A DNA stretch of 14,309 bases from an uncultured Alphaproteobacteria bacterium (GCA_903831485.1 CAIKXW010000072.1:1-14309); one strand, 5' to 3'; numbered from the stretch's first letter, positions 1 to 8,009 are shown. Made by a program: numbers and translations. The notes: generated from the letters alone by a model not told the origin.

Positions 1-1215
1 CGTCGACGTAACCATGAAGTTGCCAAGCGGCGAGTAGCCGAGGCCGGACGCAAGGTTCACTTCGCCGCTAAAGCCGAAGGACTCGCACCGGCGACCCGTA
101 AGCGCATCCACAGCGATCAAGCGAGCGTCCACGGTTCCGGTGACAATGCGCTTGGCGCATTCGCCTGCATAGGTGGCGGGCGCCTCGTGATAGCCAACGC
201 CGCGGCATGTCTTGGCGAAGGTCGAGCCGTTTGCCAGACCGCCGGGCACATTCGTCTTGGTGTCGTGGCGCCAGCGTTCTTCGCCGGTATCGGAATCGAC
301 CGCGATCAGCGTGTTGCCCGCCGTGCAGATATAGACGAGCCCGTTGGCCATCTGTGGCGTCTGCTTGAAATCGTATGCGACGCCGGTGCGGAATTCCCAG
401 GCTTTCTCGAGCTTGGCGACATTGCCGACATTGATCTGGTCGATCTGCGCGAATCGCTGACCGCCCGGCACGCCGCCATAGTGGCGCCAGTCGGTGACGG
501 CAGGCCCGGCGGCAACCTCATTCTTCGTGCCATCCGCGACAGGGTAGCCCTGGAAAGCCGCGACAGCGAGCAGCAGGGCCGCCGCCAGGCTGGCAAAGCC
601 GGGCCAGCGACCGCCTGCATAGACGGGCTGCTTCTCGCCCTGCTTCATCGCATTCCGGTACCACGGCGCGATGAACCAGAGTCCCAGCACGATCCAGCCA
701 TCAAGGCGCGGCAGCAGGGCGAGGAAATCGAGCCCCGTTTCCATGAACGCCCAGATGATCGTGCCGATCGTGATGACTGCAAACACTGTCGCCGACAGCG
801 AATTGCGAAGGATCAGCAACGCCGCGACCATCGCCAGCGCGATTCCGATCATCAGGAAGTAGAAATCTCCGCCGAGCGAGAGAAGGATCCCGCCGTACCA
901 GATGTTGTAGGCGGCAATCACACCCAGCAGGGCCGCAAACGCGCTGTTGAGCCCGAGTTGCAGCGCCAGCGCCTCATTCCGGCGGATCATGAGCACGGCA
1001 TGCGCCGCAGCGCCCACAAACGCGATCGCAGTGACGAAGTAGAACATCGCCGCAGCGAACATGCCGGAGTTCACCAGTGGCGGCAGCGGGTTCGGATCAA
1101 ATGGCGACGGCGGTGGCGCCGGAGGGTTAAGCGCCGCAACGCCTCCCCAGATCGCGATGATTGCAACAATGCCGTAAACGGCCGCAAACGCCCATGGGGC
1201 GACCCGCGAAGCCAT
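1..1215 (-). CDS. gcd: Membrane-bound PQQ-dependent dehydrogenase, glucose/quinate type (N-terminal 405 residues; runs off the left edge)
   Basis: Family members oxidise sugars or cyclic polyols in the periplasm with PQQ and pass electrons to ubiquinone. The reading frame is open from an ATG at 1215 to the window edge, exactly 405 codons. A strong ribosome binding site (GGAGG, 5 nt spacing) fixes the start. Residues 1-225 hold several hydrophobic segments (about 8-28, 50-77, 87-107, 117-160, 172-185, 205-222), the membrane anchor of this family. The beta-propeller begins near residue 242 with DWRHYGG and QRFAQIDQINVGNV. It continues with AWEFRTG (272-278), a repeat-type AVDSDTGEERW, and TCRGVGYHEA (336-345), all closely resembling the E. 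coli Gcd equivalents. The catalytic Asp/Lys region lies outside the window. Glucose versus quinate/shikimate specificity cannot be settled from this half. It is separated from spoVR by 172 nt with no clear terminator. Confidence 0.88.
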   Translation of the reverse strand, partial: MASRVAPWAFAAVYGIVAIIAIWGGVAALNPPAPPPSPFDPNPLPPLVNSGMFAAAMFYFVTAIAFVGAAAHAVLMIRRNEALALQLGLNSAFAALLGVIAAYNIWYGGILLSLGGDFYFLMIGIALAMVAALLILRNSLSATVFAVITIGTIIWAFMETGLDFLALLPRLDGWIVLGLWFIAPWYRNAMKQGEKQPVYAGGRWPGFASLAAALLLAVAAFQGYPVADGTKNEVAAGPAVTDWRHYGGVPGGQRFAQIDQINVGNVAKLEKAWEFRTGVAYDFKQTPQMANGLVYICTAGNTLIAVDSDTGEERWRHDTKTNVPGGLANGSTFAKTCRGVGYHEAPATYAGECAKRIVTGTVDARLIAVDALTGRRCESFGFSGEVNLASGLGYSPLGNFMVTST

Positions 1216-1387
1216 GCTCTCCTCCCGTGTAGACCTTGTGCCCTCGCCCAACCCCGGCGGGACCGGCCCTTTGCGTCAACCTAGCGCCTTGGAACCCGGA
1301 GTGCAAAGCCGGTTCGTGGCGCGGCAAACGGCCCTTCTCTCGGGGGCATGGGTCACAGAAGCGTGTACGGGGCGCGGTTTGCGCGTG

Positions 1388-2986
1388 TCAGGCGAACGGC
1401 CTCATCGGCTCAGCCTTGTGTTCGGCAAAGACGGTCTCATCGTCCGCCTCCACCAGCCGCACCTCATACCCCCACAGGTCGGCAAGATGCTGAAGAACGC
1501 GGTCAGTGTCCTTCTCTTCCAGCGTCACCCCGTCCATCACATTGTGGCGCAGCTCCAGCCGCCTGTCGCCGGCGAGGTCGACGTCGACCACCTGGATATC
1601 CGGATCGGTGCGCGCGACGTCGTACTTCCGTGCGAGCGCCCTGCGCACCTCGCGATAGCCACGCTCGTCATGGATGGCGGCGACCTCCATCTCGTCCTCG
1701 TTGTGGTCGTCAACGATGTGGAACAGGCCCATCTTCCGGATCAGGTGGGGCGAAAGATACTGCGAGATGACGCTCTCGTCCCGGAAGTTGGCCCATACCA
1801 TCTTCAGCGTCTCGTAGGCCTCGCCATTCCCAGCGATGTCCGGGAACCACGAACGGTCCTCGTCAGTCGGCGTCAGCGAGATGCGTTCGATGTCCTGCAT
1901 CATGGCAAAGCCGAGCGCGTAGGGGTTGATCCCGGAATAGCGGCGATCGTCGAACTCAGGCTGCATCACCACGCTGGTGTGGGAGTGCAGGAATTCGAGA
2001 TACGATCCGTCGCTGATCTGACCCTTCTCATGCAGGCGCGTCATGATGCGATGGTGCGTCCACGTCGCGCAGCCCTCGTTCATCATCTTGGTCTGGCGCT
2101 GCGGATAGAAATACTGCGCGATCAGCCGGATGATGCGCAGGATCTCGCGCTGCCAGCCCTGCAGGCGCGGCGCGGTCTTCTCGAGGAAGTAGAGGATGTT
2201 TTCCTCTGGCAGTTTCAGGATGGCCTTGCGGCGTTCCTCATCCAGCTTCTTCTTGGTCGCCGGCTTCTTGCCCTTTGCCTGGGGCACGGTGCGCCAGAGA
2301 TCGTTGAACAGCGACTCGCCATGCGCCCTCCGCTCCTTCTCGCGCCGCTCTTCGGTCGCGAGGTCCATCGAGCGCTTGCCGGGATAGCGGTGGATGCCGT
2401 GGCTCTGCAGCGCATGCGCCGCATCGATCAACCTCTCCACGGCCTCAACGCCATAGCGCTCCTCACACTTGGCGATGTAGGCCTTGGCGAACGAAAGGTA
2501 GTCCGCGATGCCGCTCGCATCCGTCCACTGCCGGAACACATAGTTGTTCTTGAAGAAGTGGTTGTGCCCCATCGCGGCGTGCGCCAGCACCAGCGTCTGC
2601 ATCGTCGCGGAATTCTCTTCCATTATGTAGCAGATGCAGGGGTCCGAATTGATGACAATCTCGTACGCGAGGCCCTGATAGCCCTTGTTGTACATCATCT
2701 GGTTGCGGGCGAAGTCCTTCCCGAAACTCCAGTGCTTGTAGAACAGCGGCATGCCGACACTGGAGTAGGCATCCAGCATCTGCTCGGACGTGATCACCTC
2801 GATCTGCGTGCGATAGGTGTCGAGCCCAAGCTCGCCCTCGCCGATCTCACGCACGGCGTCGAAGATCCGGCCCAGCGTCTCGAAATTCCAGTCGGGCCCG
2901 TTGAACAGCAGGCTGGACGGTGCGGGTTCGGGCCTGGTTACAAGCCGCGACTTCTTCTTGCGTGTCAGGACTGCGTCGTCGCTCAT
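1388..2986 (-). CDS. spoVR: SpoVR family protein (YcgB-like)
   Basis: This is a cytoplasmic protein of unresolved biochemical function. Relatives are B. subtilis SpoVR (spore cortex) and E. coli YcgB (stress/stationary phase). From the chosen ATG it is 532 aa, against about 510 for YcgB. Conserved family blocks are visible: YKHWSFGK (83-90), VINSDPCICYIMEENS (111-126) and LAHAAMGHNHFFKNN (134-148), the last two rich in Cys/His/Glu. An ATG 42 nt upstream (3028) is in frame. It is rejected because it lies within yeaH and gives an Arg-rich tail unlike the family, while the ATG at 2986 has GGAGG 6 nt before it. The yeaH stop and this start are separated by one base, so translation is very probably coupled. 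It is the last gene of the prkA-yeaH-spoVR operon. Confidence 0.95.
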   Translation of the reverse strand: MSDDAVLTRKKKSRLVTRPEPAPSSLLFNGPDWNFETLGRIFDAVREIGEGELGLDTYRTQIEVITSEQMLDAYSSVGMPLFYKHWSFGKDFARNQMMYNKGYQGLAYEIVINSDPCICYIMEENSATMQTLVLAHAAMGHNHFFKNNYVFRQWTDASGIADYLSFAKAYIAKCEERYGVEAVERLIDAAHALQSHGIHRYPGKRSMDLATEERREKERRAHGESLFNDLWRTVPQAKGKKPATKKKLDEERRKAILKLPEENILYFLEKTAPRLQGWQREILRIIRLIAQYFYPQRQTKMMNEGCATWTHHRIMTRLHEKGQISDGSYLEFLHSHTSVVMQPEFDDRRYSGINPYALGFAMMQDIERISLTPTDEDRSWFPDIAGNGEAYETLKMVWANFRDESVISQYLSPHLIRKMGLFHIVDDHNEDEMEVAAIHDERGYREVRRALARKYDVARTDPDIQVVDVDLAGDRRLELRHNVMDGVTLEEKDTDRVLQHLADLWGYEVRLVEADDETVFAEHKAEPMRPFA

Positions 2987-2987
2987 C

Positions 2988-4292
2988 TCAAGCCTCCGCC
3001 TCCGCCTCTGCCCCGGTCCCGCCTGCACCCTCTTTCGCGAAGAGCTCGCGGAAGACGGGATAGATATCGCGGCGATGGCTTACCTTGCGCATCGCCATGC
3101 GCTCGTCCGACGCCACCACCGGCTCGTAGGCGCGCCACAGCGAAGACGCCTCGCCGCCGCCATCCTCCCGCGCATGCCCGACTTCGATATAGGCGTAGTA
3201 CTGGCAAAGCGGCAGGATGGCGGACTTCAGCAGGTTGATCGTGTTGAGGTTGTCCATCGGCAGGTTGTCGCCGTCGCTCGCCTGCGCCGCATAGATGTTC
3301 CACTGGTTGGCCGGGAAGCGGTCCTGGACGATACGCGCCATCTCCTCCAGCGCCGTCGACACCACCGTGCCGCCGCTCTCGCGCGCATGGAAGAATGTCT
3401 CCTCGTCCACTTCCTTCGCTTCATGCGTATGGCGAATGAAGACAACGTCGACGCACTTGTAGCGCCGCTTCAGGAACAGGTAGAGCAGTGAGTAGAACCG
3501 CTTGGCGAGGTCCTTCATGTGCTCGTCCATCGAGCCGGACACGTCCATCAGGCAGAACATCACGGCGCGAGCGACAGGCCGCGGAATCTGTTCGTACCGC
3601 CGATAGCGCACATCCAGCGGATCGATGAACGGCACCATGCGCATGCGCGTGCGCTTGCGCTCCAGGTCGGCGCGCAAGGCGGTGGCCTTGTCTTCCTGGC
3701 CTTCAAGACCATCCAGCCGCGCGATCTCGGCTTCCATCGCGGCGATGTCCTGCGGCCGCGGCCGGCCGAGCGCTGTGCGCCGCGACAGCGAGTTTCGCAT
3801 GGTGCGCGACACTGACAATGAGGATGGTGGTCCCGCCGAACGAAAACCTGCGCGCACAGGTTTCGTCTCCTCCACGCCCAGCACCTGCCGCTTGGCAAGG
3901 TCGGGAAGCTCGAGGTCCTCCAGAAACAGGTCGAGGAACTCCTCGTCCGACAGCGCAAAGCGGAAATCATCCTCGCCCTCGCCATCGGCGGAAGCGCCGC
4001 CACCCCCGCCCTCGTCGTCGGGCCGCTGGATGCCATCCCCGCGCACATACTTCTTGTTGCCGGGCAGCACATACTCACGCTTGCCCCCCTGACGTCCCCG
4101 CCGCAGCACCGGTTCGCGTACGCCATCGGCCGGCACCACGATGTCGCCGCCCTTGTCGATATCCTTGATCGACCGGTTGCCCGAAGCCTCGCGCACCGCA
4201 CGCCTTACCAGCGCACGCGCCCGCCTGATGAATCGCTGGCGGTTCGCCAGCGACTTGCCTCCCGGGTCCCGACGTCTGTCGATGATGTTCAT
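2988..4292 (-). CDS. yeaH: YeaH/YhbH family protein (DUF444), VWA-like
   Basis: The protein is 434 aa and belongs to the DUF444 family that accompanies PrkA kinase; its molecular role is not established. The N-terminus is basic (RRRDPGGKSLANRQRFIRR), as in E. coli YeaH. A Gly/Asp-rich linker occupies about residues 93-109. The C-terminal half resembles a von Willebrand A domain, with a MIDAS-type DVSGS (250-254), a GGT at 308-310 and SDGDN (339-343). The extreme C-terminus is a low-complexity alternating Glu-Ala tract coded by a 6-bp repeat that also supplies the Shine-Dalgarno for spoVR. The start at 4292 has AGGA about 8 nt upstream. prkA ends 21 nt upstream, so it is the middle gene of the operon. 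Confidence 0.95.
   Translation of the reverse strand: MNIIDRRRDPGGKSLANRQRFIRRARALVRRAVREASGNRSIKDIDKGGDIVVPADGVREPVLRRGRQGGKREYVLPGNKKYVRGDGIQRPDDEGGGGGASADGEGEDDFRFALSDEEFLDLFLEDLELPDLAKRQVLGVEETKPVRAGFRSAGPPSSLSVSRTMRNSLSRRTALGRPRPQDIAAMEAEIARLDGLEGQEDKATALRADLERKRTRMRMVPFIDPLDVRYRRYEQIPRPVARAVMFCLMDVSGSMDEHMKDLAKRFYSLLYLFLKRRYKCVDVVFIRHTHEAKEVDEETFFHARESGGTVVSTALEEMARIVQDRFPANQWNIYAAQASDGDNLPMDNLNTINLLKSAILPLCQYYAYIEVGHAREDGGGEASSLWRAYEPVVASDERMAMRKVSHRRDIYPVFRELFAKEGAGGTGAEAEAEA
2992..3011 (-). repeat. GCGGAG micro-repeat at the yeaH 3' end doubling as the spoVR ribosome binding site
   Basis: On the minus strand the last yeaH codons form about three tandem copies of a GCGGAG-like hexamer. 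The tract codes for Glu-Ala repeats. It places several GGAGG/AGAGG Shine-Dalgarno cores in series before the spoVR ATG at 2986; the nearest is 6 nt away. Loss or gain of one unit by slippage would keep the yeaH frame. Confidence 0.75.
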
Positions 4293-4313
4293 GCCCAGAT
4301 CCTGGCTGTGGCC

Positions 4314-6254
4314 CTAGCTGGTCTGCTTGACCCTCATGTACCACTCGACCAGCCTGCGCACCTGCCGCTCGGTGTACCCGCGCTCAACCATCCGCTGCAC
4401 GAACTCGTCGTGCTTCTTCTCGCTCTCCGAGTCCTTCTTGGACCCGAACGAGATCACGGGCAGCAGATCCTCCACCTGGCTGAACATCCGCCGCTCGATG
4501 ACTTCGCGGATCTTCTCGTACGACGTCCAGCTCGGATTGCGGCCCTTGTTGTTGGCGCGCTGGCGAAGCGTGAACTTCACCACTTCGTTCCGGAAGTCCT
4601 TCGGGTTCGCAATTCCAGCCGGCTTCTCGATCTTCGACAGTTCCTGATTCAGCAGCTCGCGATCCAGCATCTGGCCCGTGTCGGGGTCCTTGAAATCCTG
4701 ATCCTCGATCCACGCGTCGGCATAGTCGACATAGCGGTCGAACAGGTTCTGGCCGTAGTCGTGATAGCTCTCCAGATACGCCTTCTGGATTTCGTGGCCG
4801 ATGAACTCCGCATAGCGCGGCGCCAGGTCGGCCTTGATGAATTCCAGATATGCGCCCTCGGTATCGTCAGGGAACTGCTCGCGCTTGATCGCCTGCTCCA
4901 GCACGTACATCAGATGAACCGGATCGGCTGCGACCTCTTCCGTGTCGTGGTTGAACGTCGCCGACAGCGCCTTGAAGGCGAAGCGGGTGGAGATGCCCTC
5001 CATCCCCTCGTCCACTCCTGCCGCGTCCTTGTACTCCTGCAGCGTACGGGCCCTGGGATCGACCTCCTTGAGACTTTCCCCGTCATACACCCGCATTTTC
5101 GCGAAGAGGTTGGAGTTCTCGTGGGGCTTTAGGCGCGACAGCACCGAGAACCGCGCCAGCATCTCCAGCGTGCCCGGCGCCAGCGGCGCTTCCGCCAGCT
5201 CCGACCCACGCACAAGCTTGTCGTAGATCTTCGTCTCTTCCGTCACCCGCAGCGCATACGGCACCTTGATGACGTAGATACGGTCGATGAAGGCCTCGTT
5301 GGTCTTGTTGTTCTTGAAGGCGCGCCACTCGCTCTCGTTCGAGTGCGCCATCACGATACCAGTGAACGGGATCGCCCCGATGTTCTCGGACCCGACATAG
5401 TTCCCCTCCTGCGTCGCCGTCAGCAGGGGGTGCAGCATCTTGATCGGCGCCTTGAACATCTCGACGAACTCGAGAACGCCCTGGTTCGCGCGGTTGAGGC
5501 CGCCCGAATAGGAGTAGGCATCCGGGTCGTTCTGGGAGTGCATCTCCAGCTTTCGGATGTCGATCTTGCCGACGAGCGAGGAGACGTCCTGGTTGTTCTC
5601 GTCACCCGGCTCCACCTTCGCGACGCCGATCTGGCGAAGGCGCGACGGCTTCACCTTCGCGACCCGGAACTTCGTGATGTCGCCGCCGAACTCGTCCAGC
5701 CGCTTCAGCGCCCACGGGCTCATCAGCCCGGTGAGCCGCCGGCGCGGTATGTTGTAGGCCTTGAACAGCGTCTCAGCCTGGGTGTCTGGATCAAACAGCG
5801 CCAGCGGGCTCTCGAAAACTGGCGAGAGATCATTCCCCGCCTTCAGTACAAAGATGTACTGGTCCTCGATCAGCGCCTTGATGCGCTCGGCCAGCGACGA
5901 CTTGCCACCGCCGACGGGCCCGAGCAGGTAAAGCACCTGCTTGCGTTCCTCGAGCCCCTGCGCGCCTTGCCGGAAGAAGGCCACGATCCGCTCGATCGTC
6001 TCCTCCATCCCGTAGAACTCGGAGAAGCGCGGATAGACGCGGATGGTGCGGTTCGAGTGAATGCGTCCAAGCCGCGAGTCCCGCGACGTGTCGATCATCT
6101 CGGGTTCGCCGATGGCGGCAAGCAGCCGCTCGTGTGGACCTGCATACATCAGCGGGTCCTGTCTGCACCCCTCCAGATACTCCTGGATCGTCATCACCGT
6201 CTCGCGACGGGTCTCGAAGGCCTTGGTGTAGCTATCGAACAGATCGCGCGACAT
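4314..6254 (-). CDS. prkA: PrkA family serine protein kinase (YeaG-like)
   Basis: PrkA/YeaG is a cytoplasmic AAA+-like Ser/Thr protein kinase linked to stress, starvation and, in Bacillus, sporulation. The protein is 646 aa from the chosen ATG, against about 644 in E. coli YeaG, and can be followed along its length. Visible features are the Walker A motif GPVGGGKSS (112-120), FGGDITKFRV (189-198), EPGDENNQD (215-223), the Walker B-like GVLEFVEMFKAP (259-270) and a sensor-like MAHSNESEW (302-310). The C-terminus ends in WYMRVKQTS. Three close ATGs (6266, 6257, 6254) could start it. I chose 6254 for family length and a GGGAG 5 nt upstream; 6266 has GAGG at 6 nt and is a real alternative. The frame stays open to 6476, but that extension is Arg-rich and unlike the family. 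It is the first gene of the operon with yeaH and spoVR. Confidence 0.95.
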   Translation of the reverse strand: MSRDLFDSYTKAFETRRETVMTIQEYLEGCRQDPLMYAGPHERLLAAIGEPEMIDTSRDSRLGRIHSNRTIRVYPRFSEFYGMEETIERIVAFFRQGAQGLEERKQVLYLLGPVGGGKSSLAERIKALIEDQYIFVLKAGNDLSPVFESPLALFDPDTQAETLFKAYNIPRRRLTGLMSPWALKRLDEFGGDITKFRVAKVKPSRLRQIGVAKVEPGDENNQDVSSLVGKIDIRKLEMHSQNDPDAYSYSGGLNRANQGVLEFVEMFKAPIKMLHPLLTATQEGNYVGSENIGAIPFTGIVMAHSNESEWRAFKNNKTNEAFIDRIYVIKVPYALRVTEETKIYDKLVRGSELAEAPLAPGTLEMLARFSVLSRLKPHENSNLFAKMRVYDGESLKEVDPRARTLQEYKDAAGVDEGMEGISTRFAFKALSATFNHDTEEVAADPVHLMYVLEQAIKREQFPDDTEGAYLEFIKADLAPRYAEFIGHEIQKAYLESYHDYGQNLFDRYVDYADAWIEDQDFKDPDTGQMLDRELLNQELSKIEKPAGIANPKDFRNEVVKFTLRQRANNKGRNPSWTSYEKIREVIERRMFSQVEDLLPVISFGSKKDSESEKKHDEFVQRMVERGYTERQVRRLVEWYMRVKQTS

Positions 6255-6266
6255 CATCGCTCCCAT

Positions 6267-6849
6267 CTCTGCCCTCTCGGGCGCCAGAGGCACGTACTGG
6301 GCTCGCCGGCAACTCGCAGTGCGAGCCGTGCAGTCCCTCGTAAGCTGCACCCTGTCGGGAGTAGCGCGCCCTGCCTCGTAGCGCGTGCTGCGGGCGCGAC
6401 CCTGAGTGGTGCGATGAGGAACTGTCTCCTCAAATGTCGGCGCCGCGGAGAAGAAATTGAAGAGGGGGCTCTGCAATCCACCCCGGCGCGTGAGTCAGGA
6501 TCATAGACGAATCTCGAAGTTGAACCAGCGCTTGCAACATTTGAACGAGCTGCTTTTCCCTTCCGTCGCCTGCGTGGTGCATTGGCAACAACAGGTGCGG
6601 TTTGAACGTGCAGTGCGGCCTTCGCGACGCCTTTGCCTTGGGCATCGCCGCCACAATTCGCCGTGAGAGGTCGATCATGCCCCGACGCACGGCATGGCGC
6701 CGCTCATCACCCGCCCATGCCGCAGGCCCGCCGGGTCTGGCGCTCAACATGTGTGAGTGCTGACTGCGGCACCTCAGGCGCCCGCAGCACTGGACAAGCC
6801 GGAAGCTGGCATTAGCCTCGCCGGATCAGAGTTCGGGGGAGTTGTAATC
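6267..6849. other. Gene-free divergent region between prkA and the secreted-protein gene
   Basis: About 580 bp lie between the prkA start (-) and the next gene (+). Short open frames exist on both strands (for example 6430-6750 minus and 6457-6666 plus). None has a convincing ribosome binding site or a recognisable motif. The stretch must hold the prkA promoter, but I see no good -35/-10 pair, no Caulobacter-type GCTANAWC -10 for prkA, and no GGAAC-N16/17-CGTT (EcfG-type) site in the correct orientation. The prkA-proximal end contains inverted repeats, listed separately. Confidence 0.6.
6300..6350 (-). promoter_or_regulatory. Nested inverted repeats upstream of prkA (possible mRNA leader structure)
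   Basis: Three pairings can be read. GGCTCGC (6300-6306) pairs with GCGAGCC (6321-6327). CTCGC (6313-6317) pairs with GCGAG (6321-6325) around a 3-nt loop; this is mutually exclusive with the first. GTGCAG (6328-6333) pairs with CTGCAC (6345-6350). They lie about 45-95 nt upstream of the prkA start. The two competing pairings resemble a switchable leader, but GC-rich DNA forms such pairs by chance and function is inference. Confidence 0.3.
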
Positions 6850-7578
6850 GTGAGACTAACGCGTGCGCTCGCCCTGTCGCTGACAGCACTGGTGATTTCG
6901 CCAACCTCGCCTGCAGTCGCTCAGAGCTCCGACTGGCTTGCCCGTTGCCGGCTCCAGCTGGCCGACGAAAGCAAACCGGAATCGGGCAAGTACTTTTTCC
7001 AGTCGCGTGGCAAGGTGGTTGGCGCGGAAGCCAGAGCGCAGCTGGATTACGGCAGCGGGGTGTCGGCTCGCGCAGTCGTATACCCTACGGACGCGGTGGA
7101 TCTGCTGAATCCCTATTCAAACGTTTCGTTCAGCGTGAGTTACTTCATTCCCGGCGACGGGAAGGGCAAGCCAGCGGTCGGCGCCGTCAGCTTCCGAGCC
7201 ATAGGCGCCAACTTCGCCACGATTGCTGGTGCACCAATCACGATGAAGCTGACAATTGATGGGACAAGTTTTGGCCCCTTCGAGCCCGCTCCCGTCAGCT
7301 CGGGCATGTATTCCGTCTGGCTCGATACGGCGGAAACCGACGGCGACGGCAAGGCGCCCAGATTGGGCGCAGCCGATTTCGCCAGGCTCGCGAAGGCGGT
7401 CGACTCAATGACCACTGTGGAGGTCGCACTCGTTCGTGACGGAACCGAGATCGCGCGCGGCGCCATTTCAACACCGCAGGCAGCTTCGTGGCGTGATGGC
7501 CTGGGCGCATGGGCTGCAAGAATGAACCCGGGCGTCGGCGCAGCCACATCCTGCCCCGGCGGGGACATCCTGAACTGA
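6850..7578 (+). CDS. Secreted/periplasmic protein of unknown function
   Basis: I do not recognise the family. The chosen start is GTG at 6850, preceded by GGGGGAG at 8 nt, giving 242 aa. An in-frame ATG at 6757 would add 31 residues and bury the signal peptide. Residues 1-24 form a typical Sec signal peptide: Arg at 2 and 5, a hydrophobic core, and cleavage after AVA (22-24). The mature part has only two cysteines (33 and 235), near its two ends and able to form a terminal disulphide. The middle (about 60-140) looks beta-rich, and a Trp-containing segment near 216-226 precedes the C-terminus. It is divergent from prkA and convergent with a small gene, so it is probably monocistronic. Confidence 0.7.
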   Translation: MRLTRALALSLTALVISPTSPAVAQSSDWLARCRLQLADESKPESGKYFFQSRGKVVGAEARAQLDYGSGVSARAVVYPTDAVDLLNPYSNVSFSVSYFIPGDGKGKPAVGAVSFRAIGANFATIAGAPITMKLTIDGTSFGPFEPAPVSSGMYSVWLDTAETDGDGKAPRLGAADFARLAKAVDSMTTVEVALVRDGTEIARGAISTPQAASWRDGLGAWAARMNPGVGAATSCPGGDILN

Positions 7579-7698
7579 CGCCTTACGCGTCCCGTTACAG
7601 CAACCGCAGCAGCACCGTCTCGCCGCGGCTCAACCCCGCTGGTACTTCAGCAGCAGCCTAATCGCGGCCAGGCGTCTTTCCTGAATGAACTGTGCGAT

Positions 7699-7953
7699 TT
7701 AGTGGTGACGCCGCCCGGCGCGCTGAAAGCTCCAGACCTGGTGGTCGAGCTCATCGACTTCGCCGGTCCACGTCAGTTCGGAATCCGCATGCATCGTGTT
7801 ATCGGGCGCGTCCGCATCGGGAGCCTTCGGTCCCCAACCGTCGAAATTGTGTGGAAGCCCATCTAGCCACGACGGCGCCTGCTGCTCAGCAATATGAGCT
7901 GCGTGAAGTTTGGGGTCATGATCAAGCGAGTTCGTACGGTCGGCATCGGCCAT
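7699..7953 (-). CDS. Small hypothetical protein, 84 aa
   Basis: I do not recognise this protein. The frame starts at an ATG with AGGAG 6 nt upstream, the best evidence that it is real, and ends in TAA. It is hydrophilic and rich in Asp, His and Ala, with no signal peptide or membrane segment. Three short Trp-containing patches stand out: PSWLDGLPHNFDGWGPK (27-43), LTWTGEVDEL (60-69) and QVWSF (72-76). It is cytoplasmic by inference. It faces the secreted-protein gene tail-to-tail across 120 nt and is divergent from the DUF6894 gene. Confidence 0.6.
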   Translation of the reverse strand: MADADRTNSLDHDPKLHAAHIAEQQAPSWLDGLPHNFDGWGPKAPDADAPDNTMHADSELTWTGEVDELDHQVWSFQRAGRRHH

Positions 7954-7997
7954 GGCGCGCTCCTGTAAGTTGCTTCGGGGCTTGCGCGATAACGCGT

Positions 7998-8009
7998 GAA
8001 ACCGGTTTC
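7998..8009. promoter_or_regulatory. 12-bp perfect palindrome between divergent small genes
   Basis: GAAACCGGTTTC is a perfect palindrome 45 bp upstream of the 84-aa gene's start. An overlapping AACCG/CGGTT pair surrounds it (8000-8013). Its position between two divergent genes suits an operator, but no regulator is encoded beside it. Confidence 0.3.

Noticed and set aside
187..1284. 365-codon plus-strand frame
   Set aside because: It lies opposite the PQQ dehydrogenase, is Arg/His-rich low-complexity, and has no family motif.
1216..1387. Possible intrinsic terminator after spoVR
   Set aside because: A few weak GC pairings exist, but none has a stable stem followed by a U-run.
1214..3238. 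Long open frame (674 codons) on the plus strand opposite spoVR
   Set aside because: It is the antisense shadow of spoVR in GC-rich DNA. It has no ribosome binding site and no recognisable domain, and the minus strand encodes a full SpoVR protein.
6418..6422. GGAAC as a possible EcfG (general stress sigma) -35 element
   Set aside because: It is oriented away from prkA, and no CGTT follows at 16-17 nt.
4308..6506. Two long plus-strand frames (4308-5132 and 5343-6506)
   Set aside because: Both mirror prkA on the other strand and carry no protein motifs of their own.
6584..6600. Sigma-54-like sequence (minus strand, CCGCAC...TTGC) far upstream of prkA
   Set aside because: The GG of the -24 element is CG, and the spacing to GC is one base too long. 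It lies about 330 bp from prkA. It was considered because E. coli yeaGH is linked to nitrogen-starvation control.
6430..6750. 106-codon minus-strand frame upstream of prkA
   Set aside because: It has no Shine-Dalgarno and no recognisable motif, and it overlaps plus-strand frames of similar quality. It is not supported as a gene.
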